Below, one piece after another: positions 25,415-34,900 of a stretch of DNA of 64,000 nt. A program made the position numbers and the translations under genes. Under the pieces are notes generated by a model that saw only the letters and a list, made by a program, of their open reading frames with translations, was not told where the DNA came from and searched no databases. The number at the start of each line of letters is the position of its first letter. Positions within the stretch are counted from its first letter, which is position 1. This DNA is from Methanomassiliicoccales archaeon (GTDB taxonomy: Archaea; Thermoplasmatota; Thermoplasmata; Methanomassiliicoccales; JAAEEP01): the NCBI GenBank assembly GCA_013415695.1, contig JAAEEP010000001.1, positions 1 through 64,000 on the forward strand, given 5' to 3'.

Positions 25415-26761
25415 TCATTCTCTGCTACTACGCTTGGAAAGCAACTTATCTAGCCTCGAAGAGAGTACATCCTCTAGATTCGGGTGTCCAATCTCGCTGA
25501 GCTCGTACCTCACCCTGACAACGGGCTTGTTCACGTCGATCACCCTGCGGAGGTCAATAGGTGTTCCAGAGACCACCACATCACAATCGGCCCGGTTGAT
25601 GGTTTCCTCCAGATCCTTCACCTGGTCCCTACCATAGCCCATCGCGGGAAGAACCTTTTCCATATGAGGATACTTTCTGAATGCGTTGAGTATGGAATCG
25701 ACCGCGAAGGGACGAGGGTCGATTATCTCTGACGCACCGAAGTTCTCTGCCGCGAAGGTCCCCGCTCCATACTTCATCTCGCCATGGGTGACGGTCGGTC
25801 CGTCCTCTACAACGAGTACGCGCTTCCCCCGGATAAGCTCAGGTTCATCAACGTACATGGTGGATGCTGCCTCGATGACGATCGCAGAGGGATTCAAACT
25901 CTCGATGTTGTTCCAAACAGTCAGGATATTATGCCGGTCGGCTGTTTGGATCTTGTTGATTATGACCACATCGGCCATCCTGAGATTGGTCTCCCCTGGG
26001 TGATAATTCACCTCATGCCCTGGCCTGTGTGGGTCAGCCACCACGATGTGGAGATCTGATCTATAGAAGGGTGTGTCATTGTTCCCACCATCCCATATGA
26101 TGATGTCAGCCTCCTTCTCCGCTTCCCGGAGTATCCTTTCATAGTCCACTCCAGCATAAACGATGATGCCCTTGTCAATGAGCGGTTCGTACTCCTCTCT
26201 CTCCTCTATGGTGCATTCGTGATAATCGAGGTCTTCAGGGCTTGCAAACCTCTGAACTGCCTGCTTCACCAGATTTCCATATGGCATCGGGTGCCTTACG
26301 GCTACTACCTTGAGACCTCGTTTTCCCAGGATATCGCTTATCTTCCTGGAGGTCTGGCTCTTCCCGCTTCCGGTTCTGACAGCACAAACAGATATCACCG
26401 GGACGCTCGACTTCAGTACGATCTTTGTATTGCCCATCAGCCTGAAATCCGCTCCACTGCAGAGGATCCAGGAAGCCTTGTGCATGAGCTCCAAATGAGA
26501 AATGTCGCTGTATGCGAAAACGACCTGCTCAACACGATGCTCCCTGATGAGACCAGGGAGATACTCCTCTGGAAATATCGGGATTCCCTTTGGATAGAGC
26601 CTTCCAGCAAGCTCTGCCGGATAGCATCGGCCCTCAATATTCGGTATTTGGGATGCGGTGAAGGCCACAACCTCATAGATCTCATTGTCCCTGAAGTAGG
26701 TGTTGAAGTTGTGAAAGTCCCTTCCTGCCGCCCCCATGATGATGACCTTGATCCTTACCAT
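25415..26761 (-). CDS. cpgS: cyclic 2,3-diphosphoglycerate synthetase
   Basis: The 448-residue protein matches the cDPG synthetase family, which closes 2,3-diphosphoglycerate into its cyclic anhydride with ATP. A start like MGAAGRDFHNFNTYFRDN is followed by a P-loop-type VRTGSGKSQTSRKIS near residue 135 and the WDGGNNDTPF and RPGHEVNYHPGETNLRMADVVIINK blocks. The product is a thermoprotective and phosphate-storing solute first known from thermophilic methanogens. The ribosome site GAGGTGA fixes the start. Homologues in non-producers may have another role. Confidence 0.85.
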   Translation of the reverse strand: MVRIKVIIMGAAGRDFHNFNTYFRDNEIYEVVAFTASQIPNIEGRCYPAELAGRLYPKGIPIFPEEYLPGLIREHRVEQVVFAYSDISHLELMHKASWILCSGADFRLMGNTKIVLKSSVPVISVCAVRTGSGKSQTSRKISDILGKRGLKVVAVRHPMPYGNLVKQAVQRFASPEDLDYHECTIEEREEYEPLIDKGIIVYAGVDYERILREAEKEADIIIWDGGNNDTPFYRSDLHIVVADPHRPGHEVNYHPGETNLRMADVVIINKIQTADRHNILTVWNNIESLNPSAIVIEAASTMYVDEPELIRGKRVLVVEDGPTVTHGEMKYGAGTFAAENFGASEIIDPRPFAVDSILNAFRKYPHMEKVLPAMGYGRDQVKDLEETINRADCDVVVSGTPIDLRRVIDVNKPVVRVRYELSEIGHPNLEDVLSSRLDKLLSKRSSRE

Positions 26762-27016
26762 AGGTTCACCTCAATTCATTCGATGTCGATTTGGAGATTG
26801 AACTGTATTCTATTTCTCTTTTGGTACAGTCATGGGACTCGAATAGAACAATATTCTATTAAGGATGGATGACCATAGAATACGACTGACATCCGTGTCT
26901 ATCGGCGAGATCATAGCTATTGAGAAGCTTACCTAGGCAACTGAACAGAATATGGAATATTGTCGACCTTTTTCCTAAAACGGCAGGAAGATTTGTTTAC
27001 CCCGAAGACTATTCCC

Positions 27017-27460
27017 ATGCCTATGAGCTACCGCATCCCCTCCGAAGAAGTACTGGCTGATGCGATAAGTGCTGTCCTTCGAAAGCGCCCGATGGTGGGC
27101 TCGCAGCGAAAACTCACCCGCCTTGTTATCAGGGAGCTGAAAAGCATCGATGAAGATTATACGGCTAGCGAGGAGAGGATCAGGAGGGTGGCGATAGACA
27201 GCGGAGCTGCCAAGATAGATATCCACTGCAGAGAAGGCGAGGAGAAGAGCAGGTATAGCAGATGTCCAGTATGCGGTTCTAAAATGCGGCGGATCAGGAA
27301 CGAAACCATTTTCGGAGGGACGGTTACCCTTGGATACAAATGCACCCGATGCCCTTACTGGACGGGGCTGAAGCGCAGGGTTCCCGTGAGATATGTGTTC
27401 TATGGAGATGGTTACAAAAAGGTGGCGGAATACGAGAATACCGCCAAGATTGATGATTAA
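27017..27460 (+). CDS. hypothetical protein with zinc knuckle (147 aa)
   Basis: From ATG 27017 the product begins MPMSYRIPSEEVL. The N-terminal ~75 residues look helical (VLADAISAVLRKRPMVGSQRKLTRLVIREL), like a small winged-helix domain. Residues about 85-115 contain CPVCGSKMRR and CTRCPYWTG, a four-Cys zinc site. I do not recognise the family; the shape suits a nucleic-acid-binding protein. It sits between cpgS, which is divergent, and cooT. Confidence 0.65.
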   Translation: MPMSYRIPSEEVLADAISAVLRKRPMVGSQRKLTRLVIRELKSIDEDYTASEERIRRVAIDSGAAKIDIHCREGEEKSRYSRCPVCGSKMRRIRNETIFGGTVTLGYKCTRCPYWTGLKRRVPVRYVFYGDGYKKVAEYENTAKIDD

Positions 27461-27532
27461 AGCTATTTCGCCCTCAATGCACCTCTTTTAAGAAGACAAT
27501 CCCAGTTGTTAAATACAACGGCCAGGAATCTA

Positions 27533-27730
27533 ATGTGCATGTGTGAATCAACAGTCTACCTCGATGAGGAAGGGGAGGTGACCGAGGTGATGCAGGACGT
27601 CACCCGGATAGTGATGGAGGGTTCCTCGGTCAGACTTACCAACATCATCGGTGAGCAGATTGTTCTGGAGAACATTCGCTTTAAGGAGGCAAACCTCCTG
27701 AGCCATGGCCTCGTTTTCGAGCGTGTGTAG
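27533..27730 (+). CDS. cooT: CooT-family small nickel-binding protein
   Basis: The product has a Met-Cys start (MCMCESTVYLDEEGEV) and the CooT body ending VLENIRFKEANLLSHGLVFERV. In CooT of Rhodospirillum, Cys2 binds nickel and the protein helps load the CODH C-cluster. Here the start could be 27533 or the second MetCys at 27539; both leave Cys at position 2. It is followed directly by the cooC gene (27731), with no gap, which strongly supports the role. Confidence 0.85.
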   Translation: MCMCESTVYLDEEGEVTEVMQDVTRIVMEGSSVRLTNIIGEQIVLENIRFKEANLLSHGLVFERV

Positions 27731-28531
27731 ATGGCTCTCAAGATCGCGGTATCTGGAAAAGGTGGGGTGGGTAAGACCACCGTTGCAGGGATCCTGGCGA
27801 GACTCATCGGTCGAGAAGGGAAGGACATTCTGGTCCTGGATGCGGATCCAGCATCGAACCTGGCCAGTGCTATTGGCATTCCCAACAGCGTGAGCTCCCA
27901 AATCACTCCTCTCTCCAAGATGCTAGATATGATCGAGGAGAGAACGGGTGTAAAGCCAGGCTCTGGATATGGAGGGATGTTCAAGATGAACCCAAAGGTG
28001 GATGACCTCGCTGAGAAATTCGCAATCGAGGGCAAGGACGGGGTTCAACTCCTTGTGTTAGGAACCATAAAGACCGGTGGTGAGGGTTGTTTCTGCCCTG
28101 AGAGCGCCCTCCTCAAGAGCCTCTTGAAACACCTTGTCCTGGAGGAGAATCAATATCTCATAATGGATATGGAGGCAGGGCTGGAGCATCTTGGAAGGGG
28201 AAGCTCCAAACACATGGATGTAATGATAATCGTGGTGGAGCCCGGAATGCGATCAGTGGATATCGCGGTCACCATCAAAGGTCTTGCCAAGGAGATAGGC
28301 ATCAAGAATGTCCTGGCAGTCATCAATAAGGTTCACTCAAAGGAAGCATCAATCATAGTGAAGGAGCGACTCAGGGACAATGACATCCAGGTACTAGCAG
28401 TCATACCATTCAACACTGTGTTGGTGGAGGCTGATCTGAGAGGCATATCCCCCATGGATATCGAAGGAGCAGAGGATGTGGTCGCGGAGATATCGAAGAT
28501 GCGAGGGACATTGGAGTCCCTTGAGGATTAA
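27731..28531 (+). CDS. cooC: CooC-type nickel-insertion ATPase (copy 1)
   Basis: The 266-residue MinD/ParA-type P-loop ATPase has a deviant Walker A GKGGVGKT at residues 10-17 and the CooC-specific Cys120-x-Cys122 pair (GGEGCFCPES) that binds Ni or Zn at the dimer interface. MDMEAGLEHLGRGSSKHMD is another CooC hallmark. CooC uses ATP to insert nickel into CO dehydrogenase. It is coupled to cooT and lies about 3.5 kb upstream of the CODH/ACS gene. A second CooC lies at 38395. Confidence 0.9.
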   Translation: MALKIAVSGKGGVGKTTVAGILARLIGREGKDILVLDADPASNLASAIGIPNSVSSQITPLSKMLDMIEERTGVKPGSGYGGMFKMNPKVDDLAEKFAIEGKDGVQLLVLGTIKTGGEGCFCPESALLKSLLKHLVLEENQYLIMDMEAGLEHLGRGSSKHMDVMIIVVEPGMRSVDIAVTIKGLAKEIGIKNVLAVINKVHSKEASIIVKERLRDNDIQVLAVIPFNTVLVEADLRGISPMDIEGAEDVVAEISKMRGTLESLED

Positions 28532-28533
28532 GC

Positions 28534-29364
28534 CTACCTGTTCAGAACACGCCTAGCCAAGAACCATCCTAGTAGGAGAAATGCTCCAGCAAAGACAACC
28601 AATCCCAGGATATCTACGGGCAGATCGTAGATGGGTTGAGGATCCTCAAACACCAGTTGCCGAATTCCATCCGCAGCCCAAGTAATTGGGTTCAGATTTG
28701 CCACGCTCCTCAACCAGTCGGGCATGAACGAGGTCGGGAAAAGTGCGGCTGACGCGAACATGATGGGCAGGTTGAGTAGATTTATCACGCCGATCAGAGT
28801 CTCCTGATTCTCGATGGTTAGAGCGATCGTGGTGAAGATGGCGGCGAACCCCAATGCGAGCAGAGCCAGTATCACGACCATCAATAGCAGTTCGATGATT
28901 CCAAAGCCAGAACCAAGTTCGAGCCCCACCAAACCGGGTATGAATGCAAAAGCCAAGGCGATTATGAAGATGATTAGCGACTGAATGAGCGCTCTTGTCA
29001 CCGAAGACAGAACCCTTGACATTGGTATAATACCCCTCGGGATCGGGGCCACCTGAAGCTTGGTCAGGAAGCCGAACCTCCTATCCCATACCACAGACAT
29101 ACCGCTGAACATGCAGGTGAAGAGAACCATGACGCACAGCATGCCTATGGCCATGAACGAGAAGTAGTTGGGTGCGCCGGCAAAGAGATTCTGGACCATA
29201 TCGGGAGGGATGCCCGGCCCCATCGCCAGCTCCTCCAACCTAAACGCTTGTCCGAACAGACCTAACCATACCAGAGGCATCATCATCGTCATGAAGACCT
29301 GTACCTTGACCCGATACCAGTGCTTTAGCTCCCTGACCGTCAAGGCCATGGTTTCTCTGAGCAT
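28534..29364 (-). CDS. ABC-2 type transporter permease
   Basis: The 276-residue integral membrane protein has six hydrophobic helices and the ABC-2 pattern with MPLVWLGLFGQAF in helix 1 and LFPTSFMPDWLRSVANLNPITWAADGIRQLV near the end, as in daunorubicin-type exporters. ATG 29364 follows GGAGGAGGCGC and starts two bases after the ATPase stop, so longer upstream extensions are rejected. Together with the ATPase it forms an exporter for an unknown lipid or drug. Confidence 0.88.
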   Translation of the reverse strand: MLRETMALTVRELKHWYRVKVQVFMTMMMPLVWLGLFGQAFRLEELAMGPGIPPDMVQNLFAGAPNYFSFMAIGMLCVMVLFTCMFSGMSVVWDRRFGFLTKLQVAPIPRGIIPMSRVLSSVTRALIQSLIIFIIALAFAFIPGLVGLELGSGFGIIELLLMVVILALLALGFAAIFTTIALTIENQETLIGVINLLNLPIMFASAALFPTSFMPDWLRSVANLNPITWAADGIRQLVFEDPQPIYDLPVDILGLVVFAGAFLLLGWFLARRVLNR

Positions 29365-29365
29365 C

Positions 29366-30373
29366 TCAGCGCCTCCTCCGAGACTGCATAGCTCTGGCCA
29401 TTCTTTGACCGCGGTCCTGTACTGATGACTGCATGGCATCTCTTAGGGATCGGCCAGTGTACTCCATGAAGACCTGGTCCAGGTTGGGCTGGCTAATGTT
29501 CACGGACTTGACGGCCACTCCTTGATCCCATAGAATCTTGAGTACGCTGGGAGCCACGTTCTCTCCGCTTGTCACCTTTATCCTGTATTTCCCTTCCGAA
29601 AATTGGACCTCGATGACGCCCTCAAGACCAGAGATTGAGTCGGAGCCATCGACCTCGCTCTCGACACTGACCTCTATGACGTCACCACCCAGACTTGCCT
29701 TGAGTTGTCTAGGAGAATCCAGGGCCACGATCTTCCCGTGATCGATGATCGCTATCCGGTCGCAAAGGGAGTCCGCTTCCTCAAGATAGTGGGTGGTGAG
29801 GAAGATAGTCGTGTTGTGCTTTTTCTTTAGGTCCATGATGTGTTCCCACATAGCTGCTCGGGTCTGGACATCGAGCCCTAGTGTAGGTTCGTCCAGGAAG
29901 AGGACCTTGGGGTGATGTACCAATCCTTCTGCAAGTTCTAATCTCTTCCTCATCCCACCAGAGTAGGTCTTCACCATTCTATCCTCGGCGTCTGTAAGAC
30001 CCACCAGGTCAAGGAGGCCTTCAACCCTCTTGATGAGTTCCTCTTTGGGAACCTTATAGAGATCGCCCTGGAGGATCATGTTTTCCCTCCCAGTGAGATC
30101 GTCGTCAACGGTGAGGTCCTGAGGTACAAGACCGATCACATTGCGGACATCGTGGGCTTCCTTCACTATGTCATGCCCTACCACCTTTGCGTTGCCAGAA
30201 GTTGGTTTGATCAAGGTCGTAAGCATGGAGATTGTTGTGGTCTTGCCCGCCCCGTTGGGCCCCAGGAAACCGAATATCTCGCCCTCATTCACTTCGAAGG
30301 AGATGTCATCGACCGCCCTTACGGAGCCGTTGTAGACCTTCACAAGATTCTTCACCTGGACTATTGCGACCAT
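29366..30373 (-). CDS. ABC transporter ATP-binding protein (DrrA type)
   Basis: The 335-residue ATPase has Walker A GPNGAGKTTT at residues 38-47, signature YSGGMRKRLELA near 140, Walker B VLFLDEPTLGLD near 160 and the switch His in LTTHYLEEAD. The C-terminal ~100 residues form the DrrA-type accessory domain. It precedes its permease in a two-gene operon. Confidence 0.92.
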   Translation of the reverse strand: MVAIVQVKNLVKVYNGSVRAVDDISFEVNEGEIFGFLGPNGAGKTTTISMLTTLIKPTSGNAKVVGHDIVKEAHDVRNVIGLVPQDLTVDDDLTGRENMILQGDLYKVPKEELIKRVEGLLDLVGLTDAEDRMVKTYSGGMRKRLELAEGLVHHPKVLFLDEPTLGLDVQTRAAMWEHIMDLKKKHNTTIFLTTHYLEEADSLCDRIAIIDHGKIVALDSPRQLKASLGGDVIEVSVESEVDGSDSISGLEGVIEVQFSEGKYRIKVTSGENVAPSVLKILWDQGVAVKSVNISQPNLDQVFMEYTGRSLRDAMQSSVQDRGQRMARAMQSRRRR

Positions 30374-30524
30374 TTGACAATCTCCTTTAGGGGTGATGCG
30401 AAGGGAGAGTTTGCTTATAAGATTTTTCAGAGTGGGAATAAGCGAAAAGATAATTCCAATGAATGCTTAACGAAAACACACAAGCTTTATGGATGAGAAC
30501 ACCATTGAGCGAAAAGGTTGAAAC

Positions 30525-31457
30525 ATGAGGCTCTGGGACTTCGGTAGACTTCAGGGTAACAAGGTCAAGATCAGCGATAAGCTAGGGGGACCCCTGGGGC
30601 TGGTCGATGGAAGCCAGGTGTTCAGCACAGTTTTCAGGTACTCTTACAACGGATCGAAGAGTTATGAGATAGTATTATCCACATTCGGACCAGAGAACTA
30701 TCGAACGATCTGCCAGGCTACATTCTACATGCTGGACGCCCCTGGAGCATGTGCCTCCATATCAAGATTCCTTGGAGAAAGGAACATCGACATACTTAAC
30801 TCGGTATCGTTGAGCATGATCTCTGATGTCTGCATGGTATGGAAGATGCTTGTCGACCTCTCATATTACGGCGATGAGGAGGACCTCAAGGCCGAGTTCG
30901 AAAGATTGAAGGTGGAGGGCATTCCTCAACTCGAGAAGGTTGACGCCTTAGAGATAGAACCCTCTCGCATTTCTGACAGGTACACCAAGGGAGTCGCGCC
31001 TGCGAGCTCCTCAGTAAGAACGAAGGTGGTGCGCAAACTGACCAAGACCCCTTCGAGAATAAAGGACGGGTGGTACGAGATACCTCAAGACCATCTGGAG
31101 ATGTTCGATGACCTTCGTGAAAACCAACCCCTGATGATGGTGGGCGATACGGATTCGTGGGTACTTTCAATTACATTTCTCAAGCCAGAGACCGAACTTG
31201 TCGAGATCGGTTTCGTTATACCGGACAGGCCAGGAGCCATTAATGAGATCACTGAGGAGTTGGCCAGACTTAATATCAATCTGGTTTCGGTGTATACCAA
31301 GGTGCTGGTCTACTACGAAAGAATGACGCTAGTGGTCGTCTCTGACATTAGTCGATGCCCCATGGAACTAGAGGATCTGAAGTCTTCCCTAGAGAGCTAC
31401 ATCTCCTCCCTGAGGGGCAGTTATGAACTCTCCTCCTTCGCAAAGATCGACTTCTAA
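30525..31457 (+). CDS. ACT-domain regulatory protein
   Basis: The 310-residue protein has two ACT-like modules: YMLDAPGACASISRFLGERNIDI near residue 70 and VIPDRPGAINEITEELARLNINL near residue 235. A short beta hairpin at the N-terminus (GRLQGNKVKISDKLGGPLG) resembles an AbrB/SpoVT swapped hairpin and could bind DNA. Paired ACT domains usually bind amino acids or other small ligands. Lying just upstream of the CODH/ACS locus on the same strand, it could sense a metabolite of that pathway, but a 345-base gap with its own promoter separates them. Confidence 0.7.
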   Translation: MRLWDFGRLQGNKVKISDKLGGPLGLVDGSQVFSTVFRYSYNGSKSYEIVLSTFGPENYRTICQATFYMLDAPGACASISRFLGERNIDILNSVSLSMISDVCMVWKMLVDLSYYGDEEDLKAEFERLKVEGIPQLEKVDALEIEPSRISDRYTKGVAPASSSVRTKVVRKLTKTPSRIKDGWYEIPQDHLEMFDDLRENQPLMMVGDTDSWVLSITFLKPETELVEIGFVIPDRPGAINEITEELARLNINLVSVYTKVLVYYERMTLVVVSDISRCPMELEDLKSSLESYISSLRGSYELSSFAKIDF

Positions 31458-31802
31458 TATGAACTTCATAGACGATACTTCGCCATGTTAATTATTATTT
31501 ATCGTCAAATGACGATTCCTGTTCTGTCAATTAGCACACCTGAAAATGTAAAAGTCATGCCTGGCAGGTTGAAATAAACCCTATGGGTAGGCCAGCTTTC
31601 AAGTTATTGGGCAGTTCATAGTATAATTCATACGAAGTTTCTATTAAATTTTCATGTTGCTTGAACAAGCATAATAATTCGAATACCTTTTTCGGAACCT
31701 ACCAATCTTCGACAAAGAACGAGAGAGTTTAAGTATTACTCGCTCGATAGTCCTAAACGTGTTAAGTATTAACACACGTAAACATATTGCAGGCGAATCC
31801 CC
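31458..31802 (+). promoter_or_regulatory. CODH/ACS upstream regulatory region
   Basis: About 345 bases hold several palindromes and no long open frame. ATCGTC-AAAT-GACGAT (31501-31516) could be part of the end of the ACT gene transcript. TGCTTG-AA-CAAGCA (31658-31671) and GTGTTAA-GTA-TTAACAC (31759-31775) are perfect inverted repeats. A TATA-like TTTAAGTA at 31728-31735 precedes the second by about 25 bases, so the latter would lie at the transcript start. This suits control of the following operon by a dimeric repressor. Confidence 0.55.
31759..31775 (+). promoter_or_regulatory. 17-bp operator-like palindrome before CODH/ACS
   Basis: GTGTTAA-GTA-TTAACAC is a perfect seven-base inverted repeat with a three-base spacer, just downstream of the TATA-like box TTTAAGTA at 31728. 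The position over the predicted +1 is typical of archaeal repressor sites. The cognate regulator is unknown; the ACT protein immediately upstream is one candidate. Confidence 0.5.
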
Positions 31803-31973
31803 ATGAATGACGATGCCCCTGCCCCCGTTGATGAAGCACCCTTGCGAGAAGATCGGGTTTATTGGATTGATCCAGCTTACGGTAGGCAATCATGGTGTTT
31901 CGCCATTATAGATGGTGTCTTAGGGCCATTTGCTCATGTTTCCGATCGTGAAGTGTATATTTGGTGTGTATGA
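31803..31973 (+). CDS. 56-aa small ORF directly upstream of CODH/ACS
   Basis: A 56-codon frame starts at ATG 31803 and ends at TGA 31971-31973, nine bases before the CODH/ACS start; its stop is part of the TGAGGT ribosome site of that gene. The peptide is acidic at the N-terminus (MNDDAPAPVDEAPLRED) and aromatic later (VYWIDPAYGRQSWCF). I recognise no family. Its place between promoter and enzyme gene makes it either a leader peptide or a small partner of the complex. Its own ribosome site is weak. Confidence 0.45.
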   Translation: MNDDAPAPVDEAPLREDRVYWIDPAYGRQSWCFAIIDGVLGPFAHVSDREVYIWCV

Positions 31974-31982
31974 GGTATTCCC

Positions 31983-34900
31983 ATGGAGGCTGAAGAGAAA
32001 GTTCGAACGAAGGATTTGGTGGGTAAAACCTGCGAGGAGAAGAGCTGTGATGAAGCGACCCAATCCGGATTGGCCATAGCCAAAGAGAAGGCCATAGAGA
32101 CGGCATGGGACAGATTCGAGGAGATGCTCCCTCAGTGTGGTTTTGGGGAGCTTGGTATTTGTTGCCGCAACTGCCTGCAGGGTCCTTGCAGAATAGACCC
32201 CTTCGGAGGAAAGCCAGATAAAGGTATCTGCGGGGCGAGGGATTACACCATCGTTGCCAGGAATGTCATAAGGATGATTGCGGGGGGTGCAGCCGCTCAC
32301 TCTGGTCACGGAAAGCACATAGCGGAGACCGTGGTCAAGATGCTGGAAGGAAGGGCACCAGCCTATAAGATCAAGGATGAGGAGAAGCTGATCAAGGTTG
32401 CCAAGAGGCTGGGAGTCGATACCGAAGGTAAGGATATCAACGATCTGGCATGGAAAGTGGTGGATCTTGCCCTTGAGGACTTTGGCCGGTACAAGCATGA
32501 GTACACCAAGTACACAATTTCAACTATCACAGAGGAAAGGATCAACCTTTGGAAGAGGTTGGGGGTAATGCCTGTGAATATTGAGCAGGCAATCAGCGAC
32601 GTCATGCACCGCACGACCATGGGTTGCGATGCGGATCCCGTCCCAGTGCTTTTCGGGGGGATAAGGTGTGCGATAGCCGACCTGACAGGCGAGCAAATCT
32701 CAACGGACCTTTCAGACATTCTGTTCGGTACTCCCAGATTGGTGAAGACCTATGCAAATCTCGGTTGTTTAGACGCCAAGAAGATCAACATAGCCATCCA
32801 TGGACACAACCCCGTTCTCAGCGATGTTCTCGTGGACGTCGCCAGAGAAATGGAAGATGAGGCAGTCAAATCTGGAGCCGAGGGGATCAACATAGTGGGG
32901 ATCTGCTGCACTGGTAACGAGACCTTGATGAGAAAGGGAGTCCCCATGGCCTCCAACTTCGCTTCCCAGGAGCTGGTCCTTGCCACTGGAGTCGTCGATC
33001 TTATCGTTGCGGATTATCAGTGCATCATGCCATCATTATCGGAAATATGCTCCTGCATGCCCACCAGCGTGGTTACCACCATGTCCAACGTTCGCCTCCC
33101 TTACGACACGCACGTCCAGTTCCGGGAGGAGGATGCGGAGGTCAGCGCAAAGGCCATCATTAGACAGGCGATTAAAGCCTTCAAGGGAAGGGATCACAAA
33201 CAGGTCAGCATACCGGATACAAAGAACGAGGTCATTGCCGGATTCAGCCTGGAGCAGATTGAAGAGCTATGCGGGAAATTCGATGAGGACGACCCACTGA
33301 TGCACATCGTGGGCAAGATTAAAGATGGTACGATCAGAGGCATATGCCTGATGGCAGGATGCAACAACCAGACCGTGCAGCATGACTTTAACCATATCAC
33401 AATCGCTGAGGAGCTTCTCAAGAACGATGTGTTGCTGATCGCCACCGGTTGTTCGGCCTCGGCATTCGCCAAGCGTGGACTGATGTCCTCTGATGCAACG
33501 GAAAGATACGCTGGTGAGGGGTTGAAATCCTTCATCAAGGAGCTTGGCGGGGCCAATGGAGTGGACCTTCCCCCAATCTGGCACATGGGATCCTGCGTTG
33601 ACAACAGCAGAGCAGCAAATTTCGCAACCCAGCTGGCAAAGAGGCTTGGGGTGGACGTCCACGAGATCCCCTTCTCAGCATCCGCTCCTGAGGCTAACCA
33701 CGAGAAGGCTGTGGCTATCGGTACATGGGCCGTGGCCATGGGATTGCCCGTTCATGTCGGGACCATCAATTACATCTACGGCTCATCGCTGGTCACCGAG
33801 GTTCTTGAGAACACCGCAAGGGATGTCTACGGAGGGTATTTCATCTTCGAGAGGAACCCCAAGAAAGCAGCGAAGAAGCTGCTCAACGTCCTCGAGTACA
33901 GAAGATGGATACTGGGCTTGGAGAACCACTACGTGAGGGAGACGAGACCCAAGATATCTCAGGAAAGGTTGTACGAGATGGCAATCGAGGGCGCCATCAT
34001 TGCCGCGGGATATGCAGACCAACTGCTTGGCACGGCCATCGAGAAGTACGGTTACGATCAGGTCATCGAATACCCGGCCACCGGGTACGAGCTTCCTTCA
34101 ATATATGCATGGGATGGAAGGGATGTTGGCACCCTGGGGGATCTGCCCGGAGCTCTAGGAGACGTTCGCAGCAAGGTGAAGAATGAGCCGTCATTCGAGA
34201 ATGCGCTCATTGCTGGTGAGGTCACCATGATCTCTGCCGAGATCGTCGAGGCGCTCAAGTATATCGAGTCTGCCAATCCCTACGAGGGAACGCCATATTG
34301 CGGCTTCGTACCTGATCGCGTTCTCAGGGAGCTGGGAATAGCCTTTGTGGATGATACAATCCCGGGAGCTGCCGTGCTGGTAGGGACTGCCGAGGACCCA
34401 AAGGAACTGGTGAAAGTAGTTAGGGATTGTCAAAACAAGGGAATGCTGATAATCGCGACCTTCGACATCATCAGGCAGCTGAGGGACGAGAATATCCAGA
34501 TGGGACTGGACATAATGCTTTACCCCGTTGGAGAGTTCACTCAGGCCATACACGGATTGAACTTCGCTATTAGGGCGGCACTATCCTTCGGCGGAGTGCA
34601 AAGAGGCGACAGAGAGAGGCTATATAAATACCTGTCAAAGAGGCCAAAGGTATTCGTGCTCCAGATGGGTCCCATGGACCACATCAAAGTTGCGGCGGAG
34701 TTCGCGGTGCTATTCAATGGTTCTCCCACTATCACCGACCAGGACATCGAGGAGATACCCGATAAGTTCGTGGTCGAAAAGGACTATGGGAAGCTCATCC
34801 AGAAGGCCATAGAGGTCAGAGACATTAAGGTCAAACTGTCCCCTGTTGACATTCCCGTAGCCTATGGACCTGCCTTCGAAGGCGAGACCGTTCGCCGACC

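Noticed and set aside
31744-31752. TCGATAGTC shared with 40611-40619 upstream of small zinc protein B
   Set aside because: A nine-base match in 64 kb is expected by chance, and the surrounding bases differ.
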